From assembly GCF_014633365.1 (NCBI RefSeq), contig NC_068343.1, positions 31,279,307 to 31,343,306 on the forward strand: a stretch of 64,000 bases of DNA, given 5' to 3'. The DNA is from Diospyros lotus. Lineage: Eukaryota > Streptophyta > Magnoliopsida > Ericales > Ebenaceae. Position numbers and translations under genes: made by a program. Position 1 is the stretch's first letter, and each line of letters opens with the position of its first letter. A model generated the notes under the pieces. The model was not told the origin of the DNA. It worked only from the letters and a program-made list of their open reading frames with translations, and did no database searches. Positions 1 to 10,386 of this stretch are shown here, in pieces.

Positions 1-1594
1 AAGCTACAAACTCAGTTATAAAAGAAGGGAATGGCCAAGCTAATGGGACTCGACTACTCTATACAATACAAGAAGGGCAAGGAGAATCTCGCGGCAGACG
101 CCCTATTAAGGTGTTACGAGGAAGGGGAGGCAGCTGCCATCACGATGGTGATACCAGAGCGGTGCAGTGAAGTGGTGAGCAGTTATGATGGGGACGAATA
201 CATCAAGGAAATCTTAGAGAAGTTAGCAGTGGGGAGTAGCACAGTGGAAGGATATGCTCTCAAGGATGGATTATTGAGATACAAGGGCCGGATAGTAATG
301 GGCAGTAAGGCTGAGCTTAAGAGGAGCATCATGCAATCGCTACACGAATCTCCCATGGGTGGACATTCGGGTATTCAAAATACCTATTTGAGGGTTAGGC
401 AATTATTTCATTGGCCTTAGCTTAAGGGTACTGTGAAGGAGTATGTGCTGGGTTTGATACATATGCCGGAAGTGCAAGCATGAAAATGTAGCTTACCCAG
501 GGTTATTGCAGCCCTTGTCGATTCCAGAACAACCGTGGCTGAGTTTATCCATGGATTTCATAGAGAGACTTCCAAGATCAGAAGGGAAGAATTGTGTGTT
601 GGTGGTAGTGGATCGATTAACTAAATTCGTGCACTTTGCAGGATTATCTCATCCCTACACAGCCCAAGAGGTGGCTAGAGTATTCATGGACCTAGTGATA
701 GCTTTACACGGGGTGCCCAAGACCATCATTTTAGATCGAGATAAGGTGTTTACAAGTCAATTCTAGAGAGAATTGATGAAGAATGTGGGCACCAAGCTCA
801 GCCTATCAACAGCATACCACCCACAAACTGACGGCCAGACTGAGAGGGTCAACCAAAGCTTAGAAACCTATCTAAGGTGCATGTGTTTGAGACAACCCAA
901 AAGTTGGCATAGGTGGCTGGCCATGGCACAGTGGTGGTACAACTCCTGCCACCATGCCTCCACCAAAATGACTCCGTTTGAAGCTGTCTATGGGTATAAA
1001 CCCCCTCCCTTACTAGCCACGAGAGGACAGACCACAGCCACAGCCATAGAAGAATACCTACAACAGCGAAGAAAGGTGCTGAGCAATTGAAACAAGAACT
1101 GGCAGCAGCCCAAAACCTGAATGAAGCAAAACACGGATAAGCAGAGAAGTGATCGGGAATTTAAGGTTGGGGAAAGAGTGTACTCGAGGCTGAGTTATCC
1201 GCACCTGAAGGCCATCACTCAAGGGAATGTATATAAACTTAGCCCTAAGTACTTCGGACCATTTCTTATCACAGCCCGAATAGGCAAGGTAGCCTACAGG
1301 TTGCAGCTGCCAGAGGGAACCAGGATCCATCCCGTATTTCACGTCTCCTTGCTAAAAAAGTCTACTGGAAATGAGAGCATCAGCCAAGAGCTACCAACTC
1401 TGCCGGAAGAGAAGAAAGTCCCGAAGGAACCTGAGGCTATAATGGAGAGGAGAGTAATCCACCATCAAGGGGCCCCCCTCATTCAAGTTAAGGTCAGGTG
1501 GCAGGGGAAATCGCCCGAGGAGGACACCTGGGAGAATTTACCAACATTACTGCTGCAGCATCCCAGGACGGCCGACCTCTTGAGCATTTCTTGA
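1..1594 (+). pseudogene. gypsy pol remnant: RNase H end, integrase, chromodomain
   Basis: The segment encodes the 3' half of a gypsy polyprotein. Residues around 31-120 match the RNase H C-terminus (KKGKENLAADAL). The integrase zinc-binding start follows (HSGIQNTYLRVRQLFHWP, up to 417). Integrase core acidic residues are visible at D 554-556 (SMDF), at D in ILDRDKVF near 735, and at E 842-844 in GQTERVNQ. The chromodomain lies at about 1480-1570 (VKVRWQGKSPEEDTWENLP). Lesions include TAA at 19, TAG at 418, a disrupted HHCC region at 421-505 with a frame change, TAG at 764, and a pair of frame changes around 1078-1125. The product would not be functional. Confidence 0.88.
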
Positions 1595-1609
1595 GGACAA
1601 GAAATATTT

Positions 1610-1622
1610 ATGGGAGGGGTAC
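1610..1622 (+). other. polypurine tract of the chromovirus
   Basis: A purine run (ATGGGAGGGGTAC) sits immediately before the LTR start TGTCACG. This is the expected place for plus-strand priming during reverse transcription. Confidence 0.7.
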
Positions 1623-1720
1623 TGTCACGAGACCAGAAAAGCTATAGGGCGGTTAAAATTTTGAAGCTAGGACTCGACTATTTACTATATGTAATTCCTA
1701 TTAGTTATTTCCTTGCAATT

Positions 1721-1810
1721 GTTACTTTCCAGCTAGATAGTTTGTTATAGTTTACTTTCCAGCTAGATAGTTTGTTATAGTTTACTTTCCAACTAGGCAG
1801 GTTGTTAGGG
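1721..1810 (+). repeat. 30-bp tandem repeat, three copies, in LTR U3
   Basis: Three direct 30-bp units (1721-1750, 1751-1780, 1781-1810) share the core TTTACTTTCCAGCTAGATAG. The third is diverged (AACTAGGCAGG). They lie about 80-170 bp upstream of the TATA-like box, where LTR enhancer repeats are often found. Confidence 0.9.
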
Positions 1811-1887
1811 AAGAATCTGCCAGGTGTCTAATAGGACAAAAGGGTTGTTATGGGGGGAATGATCCTATGGTGCCACTTCGGTTAGTC

Positions 1888-1895
1888 TATATAAG
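1888..1895 (+). promoter_or_regulatory. TATA-like box in LTR
   Basis: TATATAAG lies in the LTR between the 30-bp repeats and the CT-rich leader. This is the position expected for an LTR promoter. Confidence 0.55.
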
Positions 1896-2087
1896 CCTAA
1901 ACCTCTCGCCTGTAAAGGTATCAAAAAGAATCCAATCAAGAAATCTGTTATTCTCTCTACCAATTCTCTCTCTCTCCTTTTCTCTTCTACCCTTTCTCTT
2001 CTTTCTCCCATCTCCCTCGGTTGCTACCTTGGCTCCCATTGAACCAAGAAGGCCACCGATTGTCACAGCATCACCGTGACAGTGTAT

Positions 2088-2586
2088 TGTCATGATCCTA
2101 AGGTTTTCCTATGGTTTAGATAGAAAATTGAGAAGAGTACGGAGGAAAAGAGAGCAGAAATGGAGGGAGAGGCAAAACAGAAACAGAGAGAACTGAGGGA
2201 GACTTAGACAGATAGAGAGGGAGAACAAGAAGAATAGAGAGAGAACAGAGAAATCAAAAGCGAACAAGAGAGAGAGAGATCAGAGTTGAGAGAAACAAAT
2301 ATTCAATTATCATTCACAATGACTAAATCTCTAGGTTACAGCCTATTTATAGGATTTCTAGGTAAAGGTACAAATCAGCAAAGTACAACAAAGGAAAAAT
2401 ACATGTAGTAGATAATTCCTAATATATCCGTAATACATCCTTGGGTGGTGACATGTATCGGTAGAGTTTCTTGCTATCCGATTTGAAAGAGTTAATTATT
2501 TGGTCAAGATCCATTCGTGTTTGGTACTGAATCTCATATCCAGATCCATGCCACTAATGAATAACAAGTACCTGGCCAAGCTAACA
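2088..2586 (-). repeat. probable minus-strand 3' LTR
   Basis: Read on the minus strand this segment runs from TGTTAGCTTGG to GGATCATGACA. It holds a TATA-like CCTATAAATAGGC (2341-2353) followed by a CT-rich leader. Directly outside its 5' end on the minus strand is AAAAGGGGTCA, which resembles a polypurine tract, so it looks like the 3' LTR of an element whose body would lie to the right. That body is not recognisable. It starts 6 bp from the chromovirus LTR. Boundaries are inferred from TG..CA ends only. Confidence 0.5.
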
Positions 2587-2998
2587 TGACCCCTTTTAGG
2601 TGACCACATATTCTCTCAACATGACCCCTTTGTCAATATAGAGGAATGATGTGGGGATAAAGGGTTTTAAAATAAGTGAAACTAAATTTAAAAATATGAT
2701 AAGATGCTATGAAGGGAAGAAAACGCCACCCAAATGAAAATGGAGGTTGATTCCTTGCCAGTTATCTCTTGGCTTGTGTTTTTGGAGTTGGGTCGATTCA
2801 AATTGTGGACTTGCTGGGGATAAGAATAAACCACTCTCATCGTATAACAAAGCTCTGCTCACCAAATCCCAACCCGATTGTGAATCTGATCTGACACTTG
2901 TTGGATTTGGATCCAAATCTGATTTTGGACATAAATGGAGCAGATTCAATAATTGGATCTAGATCAAATCCAACTCATTGACAACCCTATGTAAAACT
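2587..2998. other. unassigned spacer
   Basis: No gene is recognised. A second polypurine-like copy (complement of ACATGACCCCTTT) occurs at about 2619-2631. The rest carries short self-similar motifs such as GGATTTGGATCCAAATCTGATTTTGG. It may be residue of the minus-strand element at 2088-2586. Confidence 0.4.
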
Positions 2999-3246
2999 AG
3001 CCCTGACCACGGTTCAACCGAATTGGAATCATTCCTCTAAAAACCAAACCAAAACTGTCTGTTTGGTTTTGGTTCAAAAACTGAAACCAAAACCAAAGAC
3101 TTATGGTTCAGTCCCTAAAAGATAAGTCTTCGGTTCCAGTTCTGGTTCCAGTTTTTCAACCGAAATCGAAAAGATGATTTCAGTTCGGTTTTTAGAGAAA
3201 CAGTTCCAGTTTGGTTCACAGTTCAAACTGAGCCATGGTTAGGGCT
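2999..3246. mobile_element. foldback/MITE-like element
   Basis: A 248-bp segment is bounded by imperfect inverted repeats: AGCCCTGACCACGGTTCA at the left and the complement AGCCCTAACCATGGCTCA at the right. The interior is also self-complementary, rich in AACCAAAACC and GGTTTTGGTT, so the whole unit could fold into a long hairpin. A clear target duplication is not visible. Confidence 0.7.
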
Positions 3247-3562
3247 ACCCACAAGAGCATTAAAAATGCATCCCTTCTCTATTGTCTAATAATTTTTTGA
3301 TGGCCCCTAATTATATTCTCTTATTCCCCCAATTATTTAGTTATAAATAAACCTGAGGCGAATTTTAAAAGCTCTGATAAACCAAATTATTTATCTATAC
3401 ATGCGTTCCATAAAACAAAATCCACTCTTTCAAACCATGCAATATGCTGAAAATTAAAGCCAAGGCAACCATCAGAACTATTAAAAAAATGCCATAGAAG
3501 CGAACCAGAAAGAAAAACTAAACAGGAGATATCAAAGAGTTTGGTATAAGGAAAAAGCTTAC

Positions 3563-6165
3563 CATCTCTAAAGCTCCTCTGATAACGCCACTAATAATGT
3601 TGCAATAGTATAGACCTTGACAAGTGTCAGGAAGTTCAACAAAGTCCACTAGTGGGTTATCCTCCAAAATGATACTGCAGCAGGTTCCATCAATATCCCA
3701 ATTTGCCACAGATGCTGTGACCCCTAAGAACATTTTCAAACCAACCTGTTTAAAAGTATTATTAGCTAAAAGATGGAGAAGACGAAGTACTTGAAGATAA
3801 ATACTATGTGTATGTGACATGATGAATCAGTAGTTATTTATAGCACCCTTCCAAAAATTTCAATCACGATCTGTGACATACAACTCTGAAATCTGACCTG
3901 CCATAACTTCAAACTGTTTGTGTATATTCATTGTCTTAGTCATATTGATCCTCCAGCTAACTAGTCACCAGCTATTTCTCTTTCTCTTGTCTAATTCTCC
4001 ACAAGCGGAATTTTCAAATTGCACCCTCACATAAGAATTATGAAATTCCTACTATATATCAAATTAAAGTAGACCTATGGAGTACCACCGAACTAATTTC
4101 TCTGTCTAGCTATATATATATATACTGCATTAGAAAAAGAAGGATTTCTGAGTTCTCCGCCAATAAAATAGTACATTCACAGCTTGATAATCTAGCCATC
4201 CAACTAGCCTCAACTCCTTTCAACTTCCATACCTAATTCACTGAACTATTAAGATCTTTGGTGTAGTTTTGCCACTTAAAAATTACATGCAGACACAAAA
4301 CCTAAAAAGTATTAAATGGATAGAACGATCAGAACACTTGTTCTCCAACTGGGAGGAGTTGTGTACTCACTTTATGTAACTGTGAAAGTTTAAAGTGGTT
4401 CATTTATCAGTCAATTGAACCACTTTTGAGATAAAATATAATAGTAAACAGCAACGCAATAAATAAATTAAAAAAATGCGACTACTTTCAAATGGAAAAT
4501 AACCATAGTTTAACTGGAACAAAAAAAAAAAAAAACAAAAGAATTTTCTTTAAAATATACAAAGAACAAGTAAATGATGATTAAGCTCTTCCTATGCATA
4601 TAAATATTTAGCTTTTGTCTTACTTTTTCTTTTCATTTTATTGAGGGTGAACCTAAATAGTCAATGATAAAATTGCTCCTTTGCAGCTAGAAAGCCATGG
4701 GTTTGACTTGTGAAAGCAACTTCTTTACAAAGCAAAGGTAAGGTAACACAAAAACAACCCTTCTGCAAGCGTCTCATCCCCTCATGCATTAGGGAAGCTC
4801 TTTCTTTTTTTTTTTTCAATTTTTTTTTTTTGTTTCACTTTTTAACCTTCCCTTTCCAACACTAACTTTTCTACAGAAATATTTCTTCTTTTCCCATATT
4901 CTCCATAAACATTTCAACTATATGCACAATAACACCCACAAAGATAAGTTATCTAGCTAAATAGTGCTCATTACAGTGATGACTGTGCCATTTTAAACAA
5001 AGACAATGCCCATATCAATGACCACTGTCTTGTGCAGATTTTAGACACTTAAGAGAAGACATTAAGAGAAGATCTACTAAATAAACCCTGATGATGAGTC
5101 TAGCAACACACTGGAGAAATTAATACAAAGTGCTCATAAAAAGGGAAAGAAGTTATTCTCACTTTATAAATAGTTCTTCAACTACTGTCAATCCAACGAC
5201 TTACCTTGTCCAATGCTTAGTGCCCATGTCCGTAGTCCCCACATGAATGTAACAGGGAAAACTATAGACATGAATAACTCACAGAAAGCCTAAAACTGAT
5301 GCAAAACATGACTGGATGAAAATTCAGACTCAATACGAGGCCCTATTTAACCAAATTAGTGAATTAAGAAAAAGCATTTGAATCAGCAATAACTAAACAT
5401 GCCAATAATTATATTAAATTCGGATTGAAGTGAACAACATGAGAAAGTTACTAGTTTCTTTTATGTAAATTGACAGATAAACAAATAGTAAAGATAACAG
5501 TAGACCTTTGCAATCACGTCAGCAGTTTCTCTAAAGTCCACACATCTGGAGACATTGGATTTGGCCAAGAACTCATCAATTAGTCGGATTCCAATATTAT
5601 AACCCCTACAAGGGAACCAAACAGCCAAGTTAATATCATCAAATTGCCGTTCATAAATCATCAACCAAACTTCCACCAACAAAGCCACTAGTTATTAGCT
5701 TAATGTCATTTTTGTTTACATACTGACATAAATGTATGTTTGCATAACATAATTTATCTAAAAAAATAAAGAGGCACACAGAGATTTATATGTTACATTT
5801 GATCAAGCTGCTTGTTGACTTCATCGACCTCCTCCAGATCCGTAAGGAGTTGGCGCACGATGGCCCCATAGGTAAGGGTGAAGAGCTCGGCGTTCTGCAA
5901 TCAGGCAATCAAATCCATAACAATATTAGCGAACCAAGTTCATTTGCTAAGAAAACACTAGAAAAATAGAATTTGATGTTGAACAATGTGACCACAACTT
6001 CAACAAAAAAAACATCAAAATGATCTAAAAGATGTGAATTATTTCCTATTTCAAGTACAAATCAGCATAAATGTTGTCAAAAAATAGGATCTTTAAACTT
6101 CATGTTACCACGTGATCAACACTGGCAAAAATCGCATCTCCAGATCTGGGAGCAACAGGAGCCAT
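3563..6165 (-). CDS. BET3: BET3/TRAPPC3-like TRAPP subunit, last exon absent
   Basis: Four minus-strand exons join in frame to 146 codons: 6165-6109, 5894-5797, 5605-5506 and 3745-3563. Every junction has GT/AG borders. The protein begins MAPVAPRSGDAIFASVDHV and contains YNIGIRLIDEFLAKSN, GLKMFLGVTASV and DNPLVDFVELPDTCQGLYYC. These are hallmarks of BET3/TRAPPC3, a core subunit of the TRAPP tethering complexes that act as Rab GTPase exchange factors in ER-Golgi traffic. The motif with the conserved palmitoylated cysteine of the family (SRCVDF) is present. Family members are about 185 residues, so roughly 40 C-terminal residues are missing after GALEM and the donor GTAAGC at 3562. No matching exon is found down to position 1. 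The gypsy and LTR insertions at 1-2586 may lie inside the last intron, with the final exon beyond the left edge, or the gene may be broken. Intron 3 is about 1.76 kb. Confidence 0.9.
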
Positions 6166-7382
6166 CGATATAGCTAGTGAAGCTTATCTGAGATCAATAC
6201 AGATTCCAAGGTTTGGTATTCGCAGATCGCTTCTCCCAACAATCTCAAGTAGTGCAAGAGATCTGCCCTGTGTACTCAAATCAATTCAATTGCACAGAAA
6301 CATGGATACCGAATATTAGTTTAGGGCAGAAGAAAATTTCCTAAAATTTCAACAAAAAAAAAAATCAAAATTTAAGAAAAAAAAGTTCAAAAATTTATAA
6401 GGCTTTACTTTGTAAATCAAACTGGGGGAAAGTTTCATGAACGTTAATGAAATTGGTGAGAGCAAAATTTCAGGAAAAAAATCTAAAAATCTGACTGAAA
6501 GACCTAAGAACTTCAAATATTTTAGGTTTTGTTTTGCTTATTTTCCTGCATATTTCTATTTGGAAAAGATAAATTATATTATTTTTAGGTTTTGTTAACT
6601 TTCGGACTTCCTGTTGCCGTTGGCCACCGCCGGTAGGTGATTTCAATGATCGGAACCGTTCATCGGATTCTCTCGACTGCGGTGGTTCACATATCCAAAA
6701 ATCAAAACGATACAATGGCTAGATGTTATCAGATGTAAGAATTAATTATTGGTCGGAAAGCCCTTTTTGGAACAGCATCGCCGGTTACTATCCACGGCAG
6801 ATTCCGACGATCGGAACCGCCCATCGGACTCGCCTTGGCCTTATGAGTTGTGACCCACGCACCCACAAATCAGAAAGATCTAACGGCTGAATCTTAGTAT
6901 ATCTAGGTTTTAATTTGTGAAAAACCCTTATGTGCTTGTACGTACGTATATGTGTGTATCAGAAACTGAAAGGTCACCGGAGACCTTACCAATGGTCGAG
7001 TAAACGACTGTGCGACGCCAGAAAACGGGCGAGGCGGTGATGGCTGAGGTGGTCCGTGGCTGTGGTCGAACAAACTACCGTGCGACGCCGGAAAACGGGC
7101 GAGTGGTGATAGAGGAGAGGCAGAGAGAGGCTAAGGAGTCAGGGTGGGCCTCCAACCTTATACTTTTTCTTTCTAAACAGATTTGGGCTTTTTGGGCCCA
7201 ATGATTTTATTTACAAACTTGGGCTTTTTGGGCCCAAACTTGTTTTAATTAAAATTACCAAGTGATTAAGGGCTTGCTTGGGCCGTTTGGTTGTAGGTGT
7301 AACTGCATCTCTATTCTGCATTTGATTAGCCTACATCTGATTTTATTATCACACTCAGCCCAAGTAATTAAATTTACAACCA
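6166..7382. other. upstream region of the BET3-like gene
   Basis: No coding region is recognised. Two diverged copies of a roughly 170-bp segment sit at about 6600-6740 and 6770-6910, sharing GATCGGAACCGTTCATCGGA and GATCGGAACCGCCCATCGGA. A second duplicated segment around 6994-7033 and 7063-7101 shares GTGCGACGCC(A/G)GAAAACGGG. A third at 7178-7240 repeats TTGGGCTTTTTGGGCCCAA. These look like old repeat remnants. The promoter of the minus-strand gene should lie in the first few hundred bases, but no clear TATA box stands out. Confidence 0.4.
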
Positions 7383-8254
7383 AGGCTCCTTTTGTTTAGG
7401 GGAAGACATTTTCTTGGAAAACATTTTGTTTTTGTTTTTCTGTGTTTGATATCAAGAAAACAAGGAAGTCAAGAAGAGTCATTTTCTAATTAATGAAAAA
7501 CAAGTGTCGAAAGAATTCATATTCTAGGAAAATGACTTCCCATCTTGAAAAGAAAACCAATTTTCAAAGACAGTCACACCTATTCCATCTCTTTTTGTTG
7601 TGCTCCTTCTTTATTTGTCTACGTCGCTTTGTCTCTCTTTGTCTTTGTCACATTTCGTCAATCTTTTTCTACATTGATGTATACGTCATTGTCTTCGTCA
7701 AGCTTTGTTTCTCTCCATTTCTATTGTGTTATGCCTTTGTTAGTCTCCACTTACATCATCATCTTCGTTAAGCTCCACCTTTCTTCGTTTTCCATCACAC
7801 TCTGCCTTTTTAGTCTTAGTCTATGTCGTTGTACACATCACTATCTCCGTCGAGCTCTTCATCTCTCTATCTCCGTCAGGCTTCATTTCTCTCCGTCTCT
7901 GTTGTGCTTTGCCTCTCTTATTCTTTATTTGTGTCATCCTCCATATCGAGTTTTGCCTCTCTTTGTCTTTATCATGCTCTGCCTCTCTTAGTCTTCATCT
8001 AAATTGTCATTGTTGGTGTTGTCCATGCTTGCATTGCCATCAGTGTCTCACCAGCAGACATCTACTCTCTCTCTCTATCTATCTATCTTTCTATTTTTAT
8101 ATGACGAAACAACATAAAGTATTTGAAAAAGAATTGTAATTTTCTAAAGGCTAGCAAAACATTGGAAATGGTTTTCTAGCAACATTTTCAATTTACAGCC
8201 AAACAACAAAAAACACGTTTCAGGAAAACACTTCATCCCAAACAAATAGAGCCT
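7383..8254. mobile_element. terminal-inverted-repeat element (MITE-like), 872 bp
   Basis: The left end AGGCTCCTTTTGTTTAGGGG matches the complement of the right end, AGGCTCTATTTGTTTGGGAT. The similarity extends about 50 bp inward with motifs such as TTTTCTTGGAAAACAT. The interior is CT-rich (TCTCTTTGTCTTTGTC repeated) and has long open frames only because it is low in complexity; no transposase is encoded. The superfamily is unassigned because a target duplication is not clear. Confidence 0.65.
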
Positions 8255-8508
8255 GAGTTCAAGGAAGATATAAGTGTGCTTGTATTAAATTTACATGTGC
8301 AGGTAAAATAATGGTTGTGACTTATTATAATAACCCTCAATCACCAAAGACAGAGAAAGTTTTGGAGTCCACCCCAGTACTAATGGATCGATGGATGATG
8401 AGTAGATGATGGATACATCATCGTCTCAAGAATCGAAATCGAATTACTAAAATCAATCGCAACAACCTCTCTTTCAACTTTATCCTTAACTTCTTCAAGA
8501 CCTACTCA
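8255..8508. other. spacer
   Basis: No gene is recognised. It is ordinary AT-rich sequence between the inverted-repeat element and the solo LTR. Confidence 0.4.
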
Positions 8509-9423
8509 TGTTAATGTATACCCTACAACTTAAGAGTTAAATTGTACTTGATACATTAAGATGTGATATATTTGTTAATAATATATCTAGATGTTTCATG
8601 TTCATGTTATTTGTTAGTAAGATTTGTCTTTTGTATTTATTCATCAATTACTTAATTACAAAATGTCTAAAGACAAAGTCCATAGATACACTCTGTGTAG
8701 AAAGAAATTGAGATATGACTTCAATTGTAAGTCCCTTGATACGCTTAAGAGTATAACCTTAAATATTTGCCTGGTCAAAATTGTCATTGAGACGGAACAT
8801 CGATGACACAAAGAGACTGGCGTGTACTAAGTTGTCACCTTAGGAAGGTGGCAGTTGATCTTACAGATTGTGGGCATTAGATGCCCAATTTAGTACATGG
8901 GTGCTTGTTAGTGAGTACAAGTTCACTGTACAGTGAGCTAACTGAAAGGATTCCTTATGGATCTCCCAAGAGTCTAACGAAACCTTTAGTGACAGTTGTG
9001 CAAGTGATCCTTTGACTTAAGGTCACCATTGTGTCTTACATGTGGATTCATATACTTTGACATTGTTAAAGAAGCATCTCAATAAAAAAAATGTGAGTAC
9101 GGTAGTGATTAGGTATGCCATTAAGCATGTGAGCGTTGTGTGTAAGCTAAGACAGGATTCATCGACCCCTAATTTGAGGAGATATGTCTCATGACCCTTT
9201 AGGGAAATATAGCTTATAAGTCTATGGGCATAGTATGATAGAAATCCTATGAAGCTATAATTTTTGAAAACCAAAGAAATATTATAATCAAGCATTGAAT
9301 GGGGATTGATGCACAATCCATGTCTCCACTTGATTGAGACACTTTAAACCGATGAAATGATTGAATTGCATGAGAAGACTATCACTAAAAGGCATTGGTC
9401 ATAAATTGATTCTTCTATTAATT

Positions 9424-9444
9424 GGGGGGGGGGGGGGGGGGGGG
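9424..9444 (+). repeat. G21 homopolymer
   Basis: An uninterrupted run of 21 guanines lies inside the solo LTR. It could form G-quadruplex structure and its exact length may be a sequencing or assembly artefact. Confidence 0.85.
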
Positions 9445-9819
9445 CGTGATGGGTTGCTAGACTCAGCTCATAGTCTATGACTTTATTCAATAAAGTTATG
9501 GCCAACATATGTAAAAGCTTAATGAGTCACACGTAATATGAGTTTGCAATTACAAGGTAATGGCAAACTCGATTAGGATTGGGGAATCCTAACGTGGAGC
9601 TAGAGTTTTTAAATATTAATAGTTAACATATTAGAATTTATAATAAATAAGTCTCTTAATTAAGTTTGTCATAATTCACCTGAAAACTTAGTTGGACTAG
9701 GCTACCCAAATTAAAGACTTGAGTCTTGATGGATTGTTACTTAATTAATCTACGGGCTTATTTATGAAACTAACCTAAGGACATTGGGTAGGTTAAAAAG
9801 CTTAATAAGCTATTTTAAA

Positions 9820-9945
9820 GTGTTTAAAACTAAGGCCAAATGGGTTGTTTTAAACTGTTTAAAATTAAAGCTAAATGGATTGTTAAAGTGTTTAAAACTA
9901 AGGCCCAATGAGTTGTTTTAAAGTATTTAAAATTAAAGCCCAAGA
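9820..9945 (+). repeat. about 40-bp tandem repeat in the solo LTR
   Basis: Three to four diverged units share GTTTAAAACTAAGGCC(C)AATGGGTTGTTTTAAA. They lie upstream of the TATA box, in the U3-like part of the LTR. Confidence 0.7.
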
Positions 9946-10037
9946 TAAAGAATAAAAGGAAAGCCCAATTCCATGTTTTAAAGAATTTAAAACATGGGCT
10001 TAAAATATGACCCAAACCTAGGTTTGTGCCTAGGGGT

Positions 10038-10045
10038 TATAAATA
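10038..10045 (+). promoter_or_regulatory. TATA box of the solo LTR
   Basis: TATAAATA within GGGGTTATAAATAGCTC, about 340 bp from the LTR end, is the expected LTR promoter position. Confidence 0.55.
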
Positions 10046-10386
10046 GCTCATATGTGGTTCCTTTTGTTTTCAGAAGCCTTTCCTAGCTTTTCATGCCATT
10101 TGGCATGCATGCGAGAAAGCTCTCATGCCACCCTCTTTGAGCTAGCACTCTTTAGTTCTTAGAAAAGCAGCCCATTCCAGGTTCTTGGATTGCAAGCTCG
10201 GGTGGATACCGTTAGAGGTCAAACAATTGGACGGCTTCGGATCACCACTTTTCTAGATTGGATCTACACGTCAAGAGGTAATCCTATACCTTTCATCTAT
10301 AATCTATTCTTTTTGGAGAGATCCTAAAGGTATTTACAGTTAATTTTTTTTATTTTTCGCTGCGTTATGATTCGTAAATTCCTTCA

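Larger units (their letters stand above)
1..2081 (+). mobile_element. Ty3/gypsy chromovirus, 3' part (left edge truncated)
   Basis: The 3' portion of an LTR retrotransposon enters from the left edge. In order it carries the end of RNase H, integrase, a C-terminal chromodomain, a polypurine tract and a 459-bp LTR with matched ends TGTCACG and CGTGACA. The chromodomain after integrase marks it as a chromovirus. The short LTR would fit the Reina-like group, but without gag and RT the lineage cannot be assigned. It is decayed by several stops and frameshifts. The other LTR and any target duplication lie outside the window. Confidence 0.9.
1623..2081 (+). repeat. 3' LTR of the left-edge chromovirus
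   Basis: The LTR begins TGTCACGAGACC and ends ATCACCGTGACA, giving a 7-bp terminal inverted repeat (TGTCACG/CGTGACA). It contains a TATA-like TATATAAG at 1888-1895 and a CT-rich stretch at 1950-2015 downstream of it, as is usual for an LTR R/U5 leader. The flank on the right is GTGTA; the matching copy would lie off the left edge. Confidence 0.85.
8509..10386 (+). repeat. solo LTR, about 1.88 kb
   Basis: It starts TGTTAATGTATACCC and ends GCGTTATGATTCGTAAATTCCTTCA. No polypurine tract, primer site or coding body is attached on either side. Flanks are ACTCA on the left and ACTTA on the right, a 5-bp duplication with one mismatch. A TATAAATA box lies at 10038-10045. Start and end resemble the reverse-strand solo LTR at 24748-26254 (TGTTGGAAATGTATGCCC and TTATGATCCTTCA), so the two appear to be distant members of one LTR group. 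Confidence 0.75.

Noticed and set aside
7493..8139. Overlapping Ser/Leu/Phe-rich frames
   Set aside because: Low-complexity CT-rich interior of an inverted-repeat element; no codon bias or domain.
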